From Mycobacterium sp. SMC-8 (lineage in GTDB: Bacteria; Actinomycetota; Actinomycetes; Mycobacteriales; Mycobacteriaceae): 64,000 nt of DNA. The notes beneath the pieces were generated by a model, which was not told the origin of the DNA, ran no database searches, and worked only from the letters and a program-made list of their open reading frames with translations. A program made the translations under genes and the position numbers. The stretch spans positions 4,588,001 through 4,652,000 of the forward strand of contig NZ_CP079865.1 in the NCBI RefSeq assembly GCF_025263565.1, written 5' to 3'. Positions 43,295-51,184 of the stretch are shown one piece after another (position 1 is the first letter of the stretch; each line of letters opens with the position of its first letter).

Positions 43295-43439
43295 ACGCCA
43301 ACCCCCAACGCACCGCGAAGTGGGGCCGAAACTGGCCGTCACAGTGGGGCCACTACAAGTTGACATTGCCACCCGGCGGCACTGACCGCCTGAACCATCA
43401 CCACGAAGAATCACCCGACGACGTCGTACACCACCTCCC

Positions 43440-43969
43440 TGGACTTGACCGACGGCACGACCGCACTGGTGGTGTCGGTGGCCGAACACGCACCGCACGT
43501 CGGCCATCCGGTTGCGCAGTTCGAGGCGGTCGGCACCGCACTGCGTGGACGGCCCTCGTGGGAGCAATGGGAGGATCTGGCGACGATGCCTGCTCGGACT
43601 TCGGCCGAGCACATGTGGGCGCGCACCGACCTGCGTCCCGCCGATGTCGACGTCGCCGAGTTGTACGACGGATTCAGCTGGCTGAAGATGTCATGGCTGG
43701 AGGCGCTGGGTTTCTGCGGACACGGCGAAAGCGGTCCGTTCATCGAGAACGGCACTCGTATCGCGTTGGACGGCGAATTGCCACTGAACACCAACGGCGG
43801 GCAGCTGTCCGGCGGCCGATTGCACGGATTCGGCTACATTCACGAAGCGGTTCTGCAGCTGCGGGGAGAGGCTGGTGCGCGGCAGGTTCCGCGAGGACCT
43901 GAGGTGGCGGTGGTGTCGAACGGCGGCGGCCCCATCTCGGGGTGCATGCTGCTAACGCGGCTGGCGTGA
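43440..43969 (+). pseudogene. SCP2-type thiolase, C-terminal part
   Basis: Reads TDGTTALVVSVAEHAPHVGHPV, then VDVAELYDGFSWLKMSWLEALGFCGHGESGPFIENG, LNTNGGQLSGGRLHGFGYIHEAVLQLRGEAGARQV to the stop at 43969. It contains the catalytic Cys region (LGFCGHG) and the NTNGG and G-LHGFG-IHEA motifs. The protein piece starting at 34561 is probably the same gene, but the two sides overlap in residues (DGSVA versus DGTTA) and do not join exactly. The 3' end overlaps the TetR gene by 18 bp. Confidence 0.82.
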
Positions 43970-44650
43970 ACGGGGTTTGCGGGTACCACTACTGGTTGTC
44001 GTTTCGGAGGCGATTTGTAGCGCCGGCCGAATGAACCGGACGGCCTGCGCGCGTGCCGACTTCTTGCTGCGCGGGTAGGCGTGCGGCGATGTGGCCACGG
44101 CGCTCACCAGAGCGAACATGCTCACGGCATCGGCTTCGGGTTTCGGGGAGTACATAAATCCGGCTCGGTGCCCAGCGCGCAGCACGTTGATGACGGGCTC
44201 GCACAGGAGCCAGCGCATGTCAGCCATCAACTCGGTGTTTGTTTGGTAAGAATTCAGGATTTCCGGAGTCAGGAAAAGCGCCGTGCGTGCGGCCTTCGTC
44301 GGTTCGTAGAACTGATCCAGCAGCCCGTCGAGCCACGCTTCCAGCGCGGCCACGGGCCCAGATGCGTTCGCTATGGCGTGTTGGAGCGCGCGCCGGGCCG
44401 ATTCGCCATCTCGGCGGATGATGGCGGTCAGTAGCGCGTCCTTGGATGGGAAGTGGCGATAGAAACTGGATGTCGACAGGTGCGCCTCAGCCAAGATGGC
44501 GGCGACCGACAGTCGCGTATAGCCTTGGTCGGCCATCAGGCGGACCGCGGCGTCCATCACCATGCTCCGTTCGGTGTCGTCGTCGAAGTGGCGTGGTCGG
44601 CCCAGCTTGTCGGGCGCCTGCCCGCTCGGATTGCCCACGCCACCCTCCAT
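43952..44650 (-). CDS. TetR-family transcriptional regulator
   Basis: 232 residues. The N-terminal HTH is VMDAAVRLMADQGYTRLSVAAILAEAHLSTSSFYRHFPSKDALLTAI, with F/Y-RHF signature. The ligand domain is helical, and the C-terminus is a basic tail (SSGTRKPRSRQPR). It is convergent with and overlapping the thiolase C-terminus, so it is the likely local regulator of the crotonase/P450/DUF35/thiolase genes, probably responding to a CoA thioester. Confidence 0.9.
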   Translation of the reverse strand: MEGGVGNPSGQAPDKLGRPRHFDDDTERSMVMDAAVRLMADQGYTRLSVAAILAEAHLSTSSFYRHFPSKDALLTAIIRRDGESARRALQHAIANASGPVAALEAWLDGLLDQFYEPTKAARTALFLTPEILNSYQTNTELMADMRWLLCEPVINVLRAGHRAGFMYSPKPEADAVSMFALVSAVATSPHAYPRSKKSARAQAVRFIRPALQIASETTTSSGTRKPRSRQPR

Positions 44651-44699
44651 GCGACCTTCAATCGATGAACGAACGTTAGCAACAGCGCAACCACGCGGA

Positions 44700-44970
44700 C
44701 CTGATCTAGGTTTACTGACAGCGCTCGGCGTCGCTGGTGTAGGCCCATTCGTCGGCGAGTGTGACGGTGCTCGACCTCGCCGAGCGCGTCGCGGAATGCG
44801 TGTGATCGGTAGCAGGAACCGTTGTCGGTCACATTTTTTCGGGCCGTGATCCCTTGCCGTGAGTGTGCATCTACGGCGGTGTGGATGAAGGCATATCCCC
44901 GCACCGGGTTGCCGTACATGTCGCGCCGTCCCGAACTCTTGACGTCGACGTGCACCGAGCTCAGAGACTT
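44700..44970 (-). pseudogene. IS481-type transposase remnant
   Basis: On the minus strand the pieces VHVDVKSSGRRDMYGNPVRGYAFIHTAVDAHSR and VTDNGSCYRSHAFRDALGEVEH match the DDE region of IS481 transposases (first Asp and DNGS motifs), but the sequence between them is deleted and the rest is missing. No ends are recognisable. This remnant is the only content I can find between the TetR and DUF2795 genes. Confidence 0.7.
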
Positions 44971-44977
44971 AGCGCGC

Positions 44978-45301
44978 TCACTTCTTGCGGTTCTCACCCA
45001 ATACTTCGGCGATCGGGTTCGGTGGCACGTCTCTATCCCTCTCGGTGACACCCGGCTTGGTGGGCACCCGGTGCGCGGCACCCCTCTCGCCATCGGTCAT
45101 GACGTCGTCGGTCAGCGGCACGGATGCCAGCACTTCGGCGAACCCGGCATACGTCTCGGGCGGGATCGAGCGCAGCGCCCGGATGGTGTCGTCATCGCAG
45201 GAACGGCGTTCCGCCGCTGCGAGAAGAGTCACCTTGTCCGCTGGGAAGTCGACATCGTCGAGGCATTCGCGGAGTCGGCGGCACGTGGTGGCTGCGGACA
45301 T
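44978..45301 (-). CDS. DUF2795-domain protein
   Basis: 107 residues from ATG 45301, preceded by AAGGAGGAG. The segment LRECLDDVDFPADKVTLLAAAERRSCDDDTIRALRSIPPETYAGFAEVLASV is the DUF2795 fold (small helical, often in stress-related actinobacterial genes). The C-terminal 50 residues are charged and probably flexible. Function unknown. Good ribosome site and typical codon use indicate a real gene. Confidence 0.75.
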   Translation of the reverse strand: MSAATTCRRLRECLDDVDFPADKVTLLAAAERRSCDDDTIRALRSIPPETYAGFAEVLASVPLTDDVMTDGERGAAHRVPTKPGVTERDRDVPPNPIAEVLGENRKK

Positions 45302-45476
45302 GATGCTCCTCCTTGTGCGCGGTTGTCTCGGTGCCGAATGCCCGGCACGACGGGCCGCAAACCGCCGCGAACAAGCGAATACTCCACCGCGGGCCGGGCG
45401 GCCGATCATGACCTATCCGGACGAGATGCCCGTCGAGGCTCAGCTACTTGGCGCGTCGGACTTCCCCGCGCGGCGG

Positions 45477-46985
45477 TCAGGCCGCTTGGTTGTCGGGTGG
45501 TGCGGGGCCGCCGGGTTCGCCGGGGTCATCGGCCGGTGTCGGCGGACCCGGCTCGGCGTCGACCGTCGCATTGTTGGCGGGTTGGGTTGGCGCACTGGTG
45601 TTCTGGCTCTGCGGTGGCGGATCCTCGGGGAGTCGCAGCAGCCGTTCGGGTCGGTGGTAGTAGTTGAGCCGGGCCTGACCGGTGTCCAGCTGCGGGGGTG
45701 GGATCCATTCCACCTCGCAGCGGGCGTTCATCCGGGTCGACCACCCACCGCCGTCGGGGTCGACGCTGCGGTTATCCGGCCCGCACGCCAGGCCGAGTTC
45801 ATCGACGTTGGTGTTCCCGCCATCGACCCAGTCGGCGACCACGTGATGGACCTGAGACCCGTAGGCGCCCACGGTGCAGCCAGGTTTGGTACACCCGCCG
45901 TCACGGGCGATCAGCATGATCCGCTGTGCCGGGGAGGCGATGCGCTTGGCGCGGAACAAATCCATTGCTGAGCCGGTGGCCCGGTCGAACACCGCCAGAT
46001 AGTGGTTGGCGTGCCCGGCCATGCGGATCACTTCGGCGATGGGCACCACCGTGCCCCCGCCGGTGACACCGACCCCGGCCCGGGACTGCAAATCCTGCAC
46101 CGTGGTACGGATGATCACCGACACCGGCAGCCCGTTGAGCTGCCCGAGCTGGCCGCTCATCAGGGCGATCCGCCCGGCCGCGACCAGCGCATCATGCTGG
46201 CGCTGGGCCAGGCTGCGCTGATCGTTGTCGATCTGGGCCTGCGACGGCGTCCCCGACGTGCACGGCTCGGGATCGTCGGGATTACACATCCCCGGTGCGG
46301 CCAACCGGGCGAAAATCGGCTCCCACACCGCCCACGCCTCCGGAGTGAGCGTGGCGCGCAGATCCACCATGGCGTCCCCACGCTGGGGCGACCTCGACAC
46401 CGCGCGTTTGCGGGCGCGTTCGCTGTCATCGGGTTCGGGGCCGTCCTGATCGAGCAGAAACAACGTCCGCTCCGCGCAGTCCTTGAGTTCCTTGGGGCCG
46501 TTCCCCACCGCAGTACGCACCAGATCGATCTCGATGCGCTCCCGGGTGGCGGTGTCGACCCAGCCCGGCACCTTGTTGAGCGATCGGCGGATCACGTCGA
46601 CGTGTTCGGCGTTGATCAGCCCGTGCGCTTGGGCGATCGCCGTGGCGGGCAGCACCGGCGGCAGGGCCGGGCCGGTCAACGACGGCCGCGGCGCCAACAC
46701 GGCGGCCTCGGTCAGCCGGCGGTGGGCCTCACCAGCCGAGATCCGCCACCGGACGGTCAACACTTCTTTCCACGATTTCGCACCCATCTGCTGCGGTGTC
46801 GCCTCAGTCTGCAACCGCGCCAGCAACCGATGACCCACCGCCGGCAATTGGCACGACAATGTCTCCAGTTCATCCAGGGCCGCAACAAGATCAGGCCGGG
46901 TCAGCAGGTCGACCTCACAGGCCGCCACCGCATCAACGGCAGCCCGCAACCCGCTCACCGCGGCCCGCAAGTCGTCGCCCGACAT
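45477..46985 (-). CDS. 13E12-repeat family HNH endonuclease (DUF222)
   Basis: 502 residues from ATG 46985, placed just below the SOS box. The N-terminal DUF222 region includes LLARLQTEATPQQMG and WRISAGEAHRRL. The HNH domain is CTKPGCTVGAYGSQVHHVVADWVDGGNTN followed by LGLACGPDNRSVD, and a Pro-rich acidic tail closes the protein. The start overlaps a LexA-type box, and 13E12 genes are known DNA-damage-induced genes in mycobacteria. The biological role is unresolved, and copies are often repetitive in these genomes. Confidence 0.9.
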   Translation of the reverse strand: MSGDDLRAAVSGLRAAVDAVAACEVDLLTRPDLVAALDELETLSCQLPAVGHRLLARLQTEATPQQMGAKSWKEVLTVRWRISAGEAHRRLTEAAVLAPRPSLTGPALPPVLPATAIAQAHGLINAEHVDVIRRSLNKVPGWVDTATRERIEIDLVRTAVGNGPKELKDCAERTLFLLDQDGPEPDDSERARKRAVSRSPQRGDAMVDLRATLTPEAWAVWEPIFARLAAPGMCNPDDPEPCTSGTPSQAQIDNDQRSLAQRQHDALVAAGRIALMSGQLGQLNGLPVSVIIRTTVQDLQSRAGVGVTGGGTVVPIAEVIRMAGHANHYLAVFDRATGSAMDLFRAKRIASPAQRIMLIARDGGCTKPGCTVGAYGSQVHHVVADWVDGGNTNVDELGLACGPDNRSVDPDGGGWSTRMNARCEVEWIPPPQLDTGQARLNYYHRPERLLRLPEDPPPQSQNTSAPTQPANNATVDAEPGPPTPADDPGEPGGPAPPDNQAA

Positions 46986-46988
46986 AGT

Positions 46989-47004
46989 TCGAACATACAT
47001 TCGA
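46989..47004 (-). promoter_or_regulatory. SOS (LexA) box of the 13E12 gene
   Basis: TCGAACATACATTCGA differs from the mycobacterial consensus TCGAAC-N4-GTTCGA at a single base. It ends 4 bp from the ATG, so LexA binding would block transcription start of a leaderless or nearly leaderless mRNA. Confidence 0.85.
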
Positions 47005-47086
47005 CCACCGACAAGACATGCCTCTGGTGCAGCCACTCACGCAGGGGAGGCACGGCGCTCTTCGGGGTGTCGACCATAATTCTCGG

Positions 47087-47696
47087 GTGAGTGCTCAGAC
47101 TTCCAAGCTCCGCCGGTTCGGCCGCGTCGAATCCCGCGACCTGACCCAGGCGGCGGTCTTCGCAGGCCTGCTGGCCGCCCTCGGGCTCCCGGGCACCCTG
47201 ACCATCGGACCCACCGGTGTGCCGATCACGCTGCAGACCTTCGGCGTAATGCTCGCCGGGTCGATCCTCGGCGCCCGAAAGGGCGCGTTGGCGATCGCTC
47301 TGTTCACGATCCTGGCCGTCGCCGGGTTGCCGATCCTGGCCGGTGGCCGCACCGGGCTGGTGTCGCTGTCCTCACCGACGGCCGGCTTCTTCGTCGGCTG
47401 GATGCCCGCGGTCATCGTGATCGGGCTGCTGACCGCCCCTGATGATGCCCCGCTACCGCGTGCTGTGGGGCATCGCCATCAACATCGTCGGCGGGATGGT
47501 CGTCATCTACCTCTTCGGCACAGCCGGGTTGATGTTGCGCACTGACTTGTCCTGGTGGGCCGCGTTGTCCACGAACGGCATCTACCTCCCCGGCGACATC
47601 GCCAAAGCGGTGGTGTGCGGTTTTGTCGCCGCCCAGGTGCATCGCGCTCGTCCGGGCCTCATCACGCCTCGGCGCACGGTGCGAAGCCATGGCTGA
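47087..47696 (+). pseudogene. bioY: BioY biotin-binding S component, frameshifted
   Basis: From GTG 47087: DLTQAAVFAGLLAALGLPGTLTIGPTGVPITLQTFGVMLAGSILGARKG, the conserved BioY N-terminus. After VIGLLTAP the frame gives Arg/His-rich noise to 47545, while the other frame gives MMPRYRVLWGIAINIVGGMVVIYLFG and LSTNGIYLPGDIAKAVVCGFVAAQVHRARP. Deleting the T at about 47440 joins both parts. The total of 610 nt is one over a multiple of three. The substrate-binding component of the biotin ECF transporter; either an assembly error or a recently inactivated gene. Confidence 0.85.
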
Positions 47697-48384
47697 GGAT
47701 CCGGCAGGCGCGATCGTCGTTGACGGGGTCTCCCACTCCTTCGGCGACCGACCCGTGCTGCGCGACATCTCGCTGACCCTCGCCGAGCACCGAGTCGCCA
47801 TCGTCGGCGCCAACGGCAGCGGGAAATCCACACTGGCACGGCTGTTCAACGGGTTGGTGCTGCCCGATGCAGGGTCGGTGCGCGTGCACGGTCTGGACAC
47901 CCGGCGTTCGGCCAAACAGGTCCGCCGGCAGGTCGGTTTCGTGTTCACCGATCCGGACCGCCAGATCCTGATGCCCACCGTCGCTGAGGATGTCGAACTC
48001 TCGCTGTCCCGCCAGTCGCTGGACCGGCAGACCCGCGCTGCGAAGGTGGCGCAGGTGCTGGAACGGTTCGGGTTGGCCGGGCACGCCGACCAACCCGCGC
48101 ACCTGCTGTCCGGCGGCCAGAAGCAGTTGCTGGCGCTGGCGACGGTGCTGGTCACCGAGCCGACCGTGGTGGTGGCCGACGAGCCGACGACGCTGCTCGA
48201 CCTGCGCAATACCCGGATGTTGCGAAAAGCCTTCGCCGCGTTGGACACCCAGGTGGTGATCGTCACCCATGATCTGGATCTGGCCGACGACGCCGACCGC
48301 GTCATCGTGCTCGAGGACGGCCGGGTGATCGCCGACGATGTACCGCCGGTCGCGCTGGCCACCTACCGGCGGCTGATGGCGTGA
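47689..48384 (+). CDS. bioM: Biotin ECF transporter ATPase BioM
   Basis: 231 residues from ATG 47689, overlapping the bioY stop. ABC ATPase: Walker A VGANGSGKSTL near residue 41, Q-loop region VGFVFTDPDRQIL, signature LLSGGQKQLLAL, Walker B TVVVADEPT, H-loop VIVTHD. It energises biotin uptake with BioN and BioY. Confidence 0.93.
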   Translation: MAEDPAGAIVVDGVSHSFGDRPVLRDISLTLAEHRVAIVGANGSGKSTLARLFNGLVLPDAGSVRVHGLDTRRSAKQVRRQVGFVFTDPDRQILMPTVAEDVELSLSRQSLDRQTRAAKVAQVLERFGLAGHADQPAHLLSGGQKQLLALATVLVTEPTVVVADEPTTLLDLRNTRMLRKAFAALDTQVVIVTHDLDLADDADRVIVLEDGRVIADDVPPVALATYRRLMA

Positions 48385-48983
48385 CGGTCTTGGGGGATTA
48401 CCGGCCCGGAACGTCGTGGCTGCATCGCCTGCCGGCCGGGGCGAAGCTGCTCGCGCTCGGTGGACTGATCGTCGCGATGACGGTGTGGGTGGATTCGCCG
48501 GTGCGGCTCGGCGTCGTGGCCGGAATCGTTCTGGCAGGCGTGCTTTCGGCGCGGCTGAACGTGTGGGCGCTGATTCTGCAGCTGCGGCAGGTGCTGTGGG
48601 TCGTCGGGTTCATCTTCGTATTGCAGGTCGTGCTCACCGACTGGCGTCGCGCGCTGGTGGTGTGTGGGGTGCTGCTGCTCGCGGTGTGCCTCGCGGCGAT
48701 GGTGACGTCGACGACGCGGACAACCGACATGCTGGACGCGGCCACCCGGGCGATGAATCCCATGGCGCGGTTCGGGTTTCCGGTCCGGCAGGTCGCCATC
48801 GCGTTGGCTTTGACCATCCGGTCGATCCCGCTGTTGGTCGAGATCATCGGCCAAGTGGACGAGGCGCGACGGGCCCGCGGGCTGCGGGTCACCCCGCGGA
48901 TCGTGTTCGTGCCCGTGATCGTCGGTGCGCTTCGTGCCGCCGACGACTTCAACGAAGCGCTCATCGCCCGCGGCATCGACTGA
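48381..48983 (+). CDS. bioN: Biotin ECF transporter T component BioN
   Basis: 200 residues with about five hydrophobic segments. Near the C-terminus the coupling motifs DEARRARGLRV and LIARGID (ARG type) mediate contact with the ATPase. Overlaps bioM by ATGA. Together with bioY and bioM it forms the complete actinobacterial BioYMN operon. Confidence 0.92.
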   Translation: MTVLGDYRPGTSWLHRLPAGAKLLALGGLIVAMTVWVDSPVRLGVVAGIVLAGVLSARLNVWALILQLRQVLWVVGFIFVLQVVLTDWRRALVVCGVLLLAVCLAAMVTSTTRTTDMLDAATRAMNPMARFGFPVRQVAIALALTIRSIPLLVEIIGQVDEARRARGLRVTPRIVFVPVIVGALRAADDFNEALIARGID

Positions 48984-48996
48984 CACAACGGCTCGT

Positions 48997-49683
48997 TCAC
49001 TCAGAGCTGCGGTCGTGCTGCTGTGCGGCGACTCCGAGGTCGGAAAGCAGGCGCTGGATCCGTTGTTCGATCTGATCGCGGATGGGCCGGACTGCGTCGA
49101 CGCCCTGACCGGCCGGGTCGGGAAGGTCCCAGTTCTCGTAACGCTTGCCCGGGAACACGGGGCAGGCGTCTCCGCAACCCATGGTGATGACGACGTCGGC
49201 GGCTTGCACGATCTCATCGGTCCAGGGCTTCGGGTATTCACCGGTGATGTCGATCCCGACCTCGGCCATGGCAGCGATGGCGGCCGGATTGATCTCGGTG
49301 CCGGGTTCTGATCCTCCCGACCAGGCGATGGCCAAGTCGCCGGCCAGGTGGGTGAAATAGCCCAGCGCCATCTGGGAGCGGCCGGCGTTGTGGGTGCAGA
49401 GAAACAGCACAGTGGGTCTGCCGTCGCTGACTCGGCCTTCCACGCGCGCCAAAGCGTGAAGTCGTTGGCGGGCGAACCGTTCTGCCAGTAGCGGAAGAAA
49501 GTTGGGAATGGTGGCACGGCCGGCGAACTGGTCGTAGGACGAGTGCAGAAAGCGCTCGATGGTTTCGGTGCCGAAGGACCCGTTGAACTCACCATCCAGC
49601 CGGGTCGCGGCCGTTCTCAGGGCCAACCGCTGATCGACCGAGAGATCACGGCGGCGGCCATCGGTGACGGGACTGTCAGTCAT
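48997..49683 (-). CDS. arsC: Arsenate reductase (low-molecular-weight phosphatase type)
   Basis: 228 residues from ATG 49683. The N-terminal 80-residue helical extension (LRTAATRLDGEFNGSFGTETIERFLHSSYDQF) is the three-helix segment often fused to actinobacterial ArsC. The catalytic domain begins VLFLCTHNAGRSQMALGYF with the CX5R loop near residue 93, and the redox Cys pair is in TMGCGDACPVFPGK. It reduces As(V) to As(III) for export by Acr3. Start and stop overlap acr3 (ATGA). Confidence 0.93.
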   Translation of the reverse strand: MTDSPVTDGRRRDLSVDQRLALRTAATRLDGEFNGSFGTETIERFLHSSYDQFAGRATIPNFLPLLAERFARQRLHALARVEGRVSDGRPTVLFLCTHNAGRSQMALGYFTHLAGDLAIAWSGGSEPGTEINPAAIAAMAEVGIDITGEYPKPWTDEIVQAADVVITMGCGDACPVFPGKRYENWDLPDPAGQGVDAVRPIRDQIEQRIQRLLSDLGVAAQQHDRSSE

Positions 49684-50750
49684 GGGAGGACTCCGTTGAA
49701 CCGGCGACGTAACGCCAGGGAGACGTAAACCAGAGCGACCAGGACAGGTACTTCGATCAACGGTCCGACGACACCGGCCAGGGCTTGGCCGGAGGTGGCG
49801 CCGTAGGTGGCGATCGCGACGGCGATGGCGAGTTCGAAGTTGTTTCCGGCGGCGGTGAACGCCAGGGTGGTCGTCCGCTCGTACCCGAGGTCCAGCAGCG
49901 TGCCGAGCAGGTAGCCGCCACCCCACATGAGGGCGAAATACGCCAACAGGGGGAGCGCGATGCGGGCAACGTCCCACGGCTGGTGGGTGATCTGATCTCC
50001 TTGCAGCGCAAACAGAATTACGATCGTGAACAGCAGCCCGTAGAGTGCCCACGGCCCGATCCGCGGCAGGAACTTCGCTTCATACCAATCGCGGCCTCTT
50101 ACGCGTTCGCCCACACGGCGGGACAGGTAGCCGGCCAGCAGCGGGATGCCGAGGAAGATCAGCACGGACTTGGCGATCTGCCACGGTGACGTGTCGATTG
50201 TCGTCTGGGGAAGTCCCAGCCACCCGGGCAGCACGGACAGGTAGAACCAGCCCAGCACCGCGAACATGACGACCTGGAAGAACGAGTTCAAAGCCACCAG
50301 GACAGCGGCGGCTTCACGGTCGCCACAGGCCAGGTCGTTCCAGATGATGACCATGGCAATGCAGCGGGCCAGCCCGACGATGATCAGCCCGGTGCGGTAC
50401 TCGGGCAGGTCGGGCAACAGCAGCCACGCGAGAGCGAACATCAACGCCGGACCGAGCACCCAGTTCAGCACCAGCGAGGACACCAGGAGTTTTCGGTCTC
50501 CGGTGACCGTGTCGAGCCTGTCGTAGCGGACCTTGGCCAACACCGGGTACATCATGATCAGGAGACCGAGCGCGATCGGAAGCGAAATCCCGTCGATCTG
50601 AACGCGTTCCAGTGCGGTGTTCAGGCCGGGAATCCACCGGCCCAGCAGCAGCCCGGCGACCATCGCCGCACCGATCCAGAGCGGGAGAAAACGGTCGAGG
50701 GTGGAGAGCTTGCCGACCACCGCCGGCGTCGCGGCAGTGGTGGTGCTCAT
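49680..50750 (-). CDS. acr3: Acr3-family arsenite efflux permease
   Basis: 356 residues from ATG 50750. Ten hydrophobic segments are visible. ARCIAMVIIWNDLACGD carries the conserved Cys of Acr3 pores. FTAAGNNFELAIAVAIATYGATSGQALAGVVGPLIEVPVLVALVYVSL is the C-terminal family hallmark. It exports As(III). Coupled to arsR upstream and arsC downstream. Confidence 0.95.
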   Translation of the reverse strand: MSTTTAATPAVVGKLSTLDRFLPLWIGAAMVAGLLLGRWIPGLNTALERVQIDGISLPIALGLLIMMYPVLAKVRYDRLDTVTGDRKLLVSSLVLNWVLGPALMFALAWLLLPDLPEYRTGLIIVGLARCIAMVIIWNDLACGDREAAAVLVALNSFFQVVMFAVLGWFYLSVLPGWLGLPQTTIDTSPWQIAKSVLIFLGIPLLAGYLSRRVGERVRGRDWYEAKFLPRIGPWALYGLLFTIVILFALQGDQITHQPWDVARIALPLLAYFALMWGGGYLLGTLLDLGYERTTTLAFTAAGNNFELAIAVAIATYGATSGQALAGVVGPLIEVPVLVALVYVSLALRRRFNGVLP

Positions 50751-51127
50751 GCCGGTGTCCCCGCCGCCGTCGACGCGGTCACCGCGCCGAGAAGCACCGA
50801 CAGGCTGGCCAACGCTTCGGGTACCACCGCGTAATACACCCACGACGCCCGGCGTTCCGACGTGAGGAGCCCGGCGTCCCGCAACACTCGCAGGTGATGC
50901 GACACGGTGGGCTGGGAGACCTCCAACCCCGCGGAGACATCGCAGACGCACGCTTCTGCTCCGGCGTGGCTGGCGACCGCCGAAAACAATTGAAGCCGCA
51001 CGGGATCGGCCAGGGCTTTCAGTTTCGTCGCCATGTCCGCTGCCGCTGCCGCCGAGATCGGCTCGCGCAGAAGCGCCCCAGGCGGACAGCAGGCTAGAGC
51101 GGCCGACGGCTCGTGCGGATTCGACAT
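50747..51127 (-). CDS. arsR: ArsR-family arsenic-responsive repressor
   Basis: 126 residues. The winged helix DMATKLKALADPVRLQLFSAVA is followed by the metal-site helix ACVCDVSAGLEVSQPTVSHHLRVL (CxC ligand pair) and a wing WVYYAVV. An N-terminal CC pair (ALACCPPG) may form part of the As(III) site. It is the first gene of arsR-acr3-arsC and is autoregulated at the dyad just upstream. Confidence 0.93.
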   Translation of the reverse strand: MSNPHEPSAALACCPPGALLREPISAAAAADMATKLKALADPVRLQLFSAVASHAGAEACVCDVSAGLEVSQPTVSHHLRVLRDAGLLTSERRASWVYYAVVPEALASLSVLLGAVTASTAAGTPA

Positions 51128-51131
51128 GTTC

Positions 51132-51149
51132 CGATATTGATGGATATCG
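51132..51149 (-). promoter_or_regulatory. ArsR operator
   Basis: CGATAT-TGATGG-ATATCG is a perfect 6-bp inverted repeat with a 6-bp spacer, 4 bp upstream of the arsR ATG. Its half-site core CGATAT recurs in the second arsR region at 60482. Confidence 0.8.
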
Positions 51150-51184
51150 AATCCAGAGTCAAACGAAGGTTGCGACCCTGACGA

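Larger units (their letters stand above)
39747..43371 (+). mobile_element. IS21-family element (second copy) with passenger genes
   Basis: 3625 bp between 6-bp duplications CCCGGC (39741-39746 and 43372-43377). Ends start TGGCTGTGACAGCC (left) and TGGCAATGTCAACT (right, inward), matching at 18 of 26 positions; repeated TGGCCCC motifs lie inside both ends. It carries a frameshifted istA, an intact istB, and downstream a frameshifted Cys-containing gene and a DUF3024 gene. IS21 elements normally end after istB, so the last kilobase is cargo. Confidence 0.9.
35371..43393 (+). pseudogene. IS256-family transposase, split in three
   Basis: Segment 1 (35371-36384) runs from MTTAHNIDLPAVLAERL to KQIWRQIWSNNP, including VAADALVLKVREGG and ATWQRCRTHYTTNL typical of IS256 (IS1081-like). 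Segment 2 (39542-39746) continues KERLNKEIRRRTDVVGIFPDRNAL and YLGLEVLSKSRAVND to TEQEDTPA. Segment 3 (from 43378) supplies ALTA and the stop at 43391-43393. All three join in frame, so the gene was intact before both insertions. Confidence 0.9.
35315..43418 (+). mobile_element. IS256-family element containing two further insertions
   Basis: Ends TCGCGTGATTCTTCG (35315-35329) and, inward from 43418, TCGGGTGATTCTTCG match at 14 of 15 bases, like IS1081-type IS256 elements. Removing the Tn554-like element (36385-39541) and the IS21 element (39747-43371) leaves about 1.3 kb with one transposase gene. No matching target duplication is seen outside the two ends, so one flank has probably been rearranged. 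Confidence 0.8.

Noticed and set aside
47431..47450. Programmed frameshift in bioY
   Set aside because: No slippery heptamer or downstream structure is evident, and BioY is normally one frame. An indel or sequencing error is more likely.
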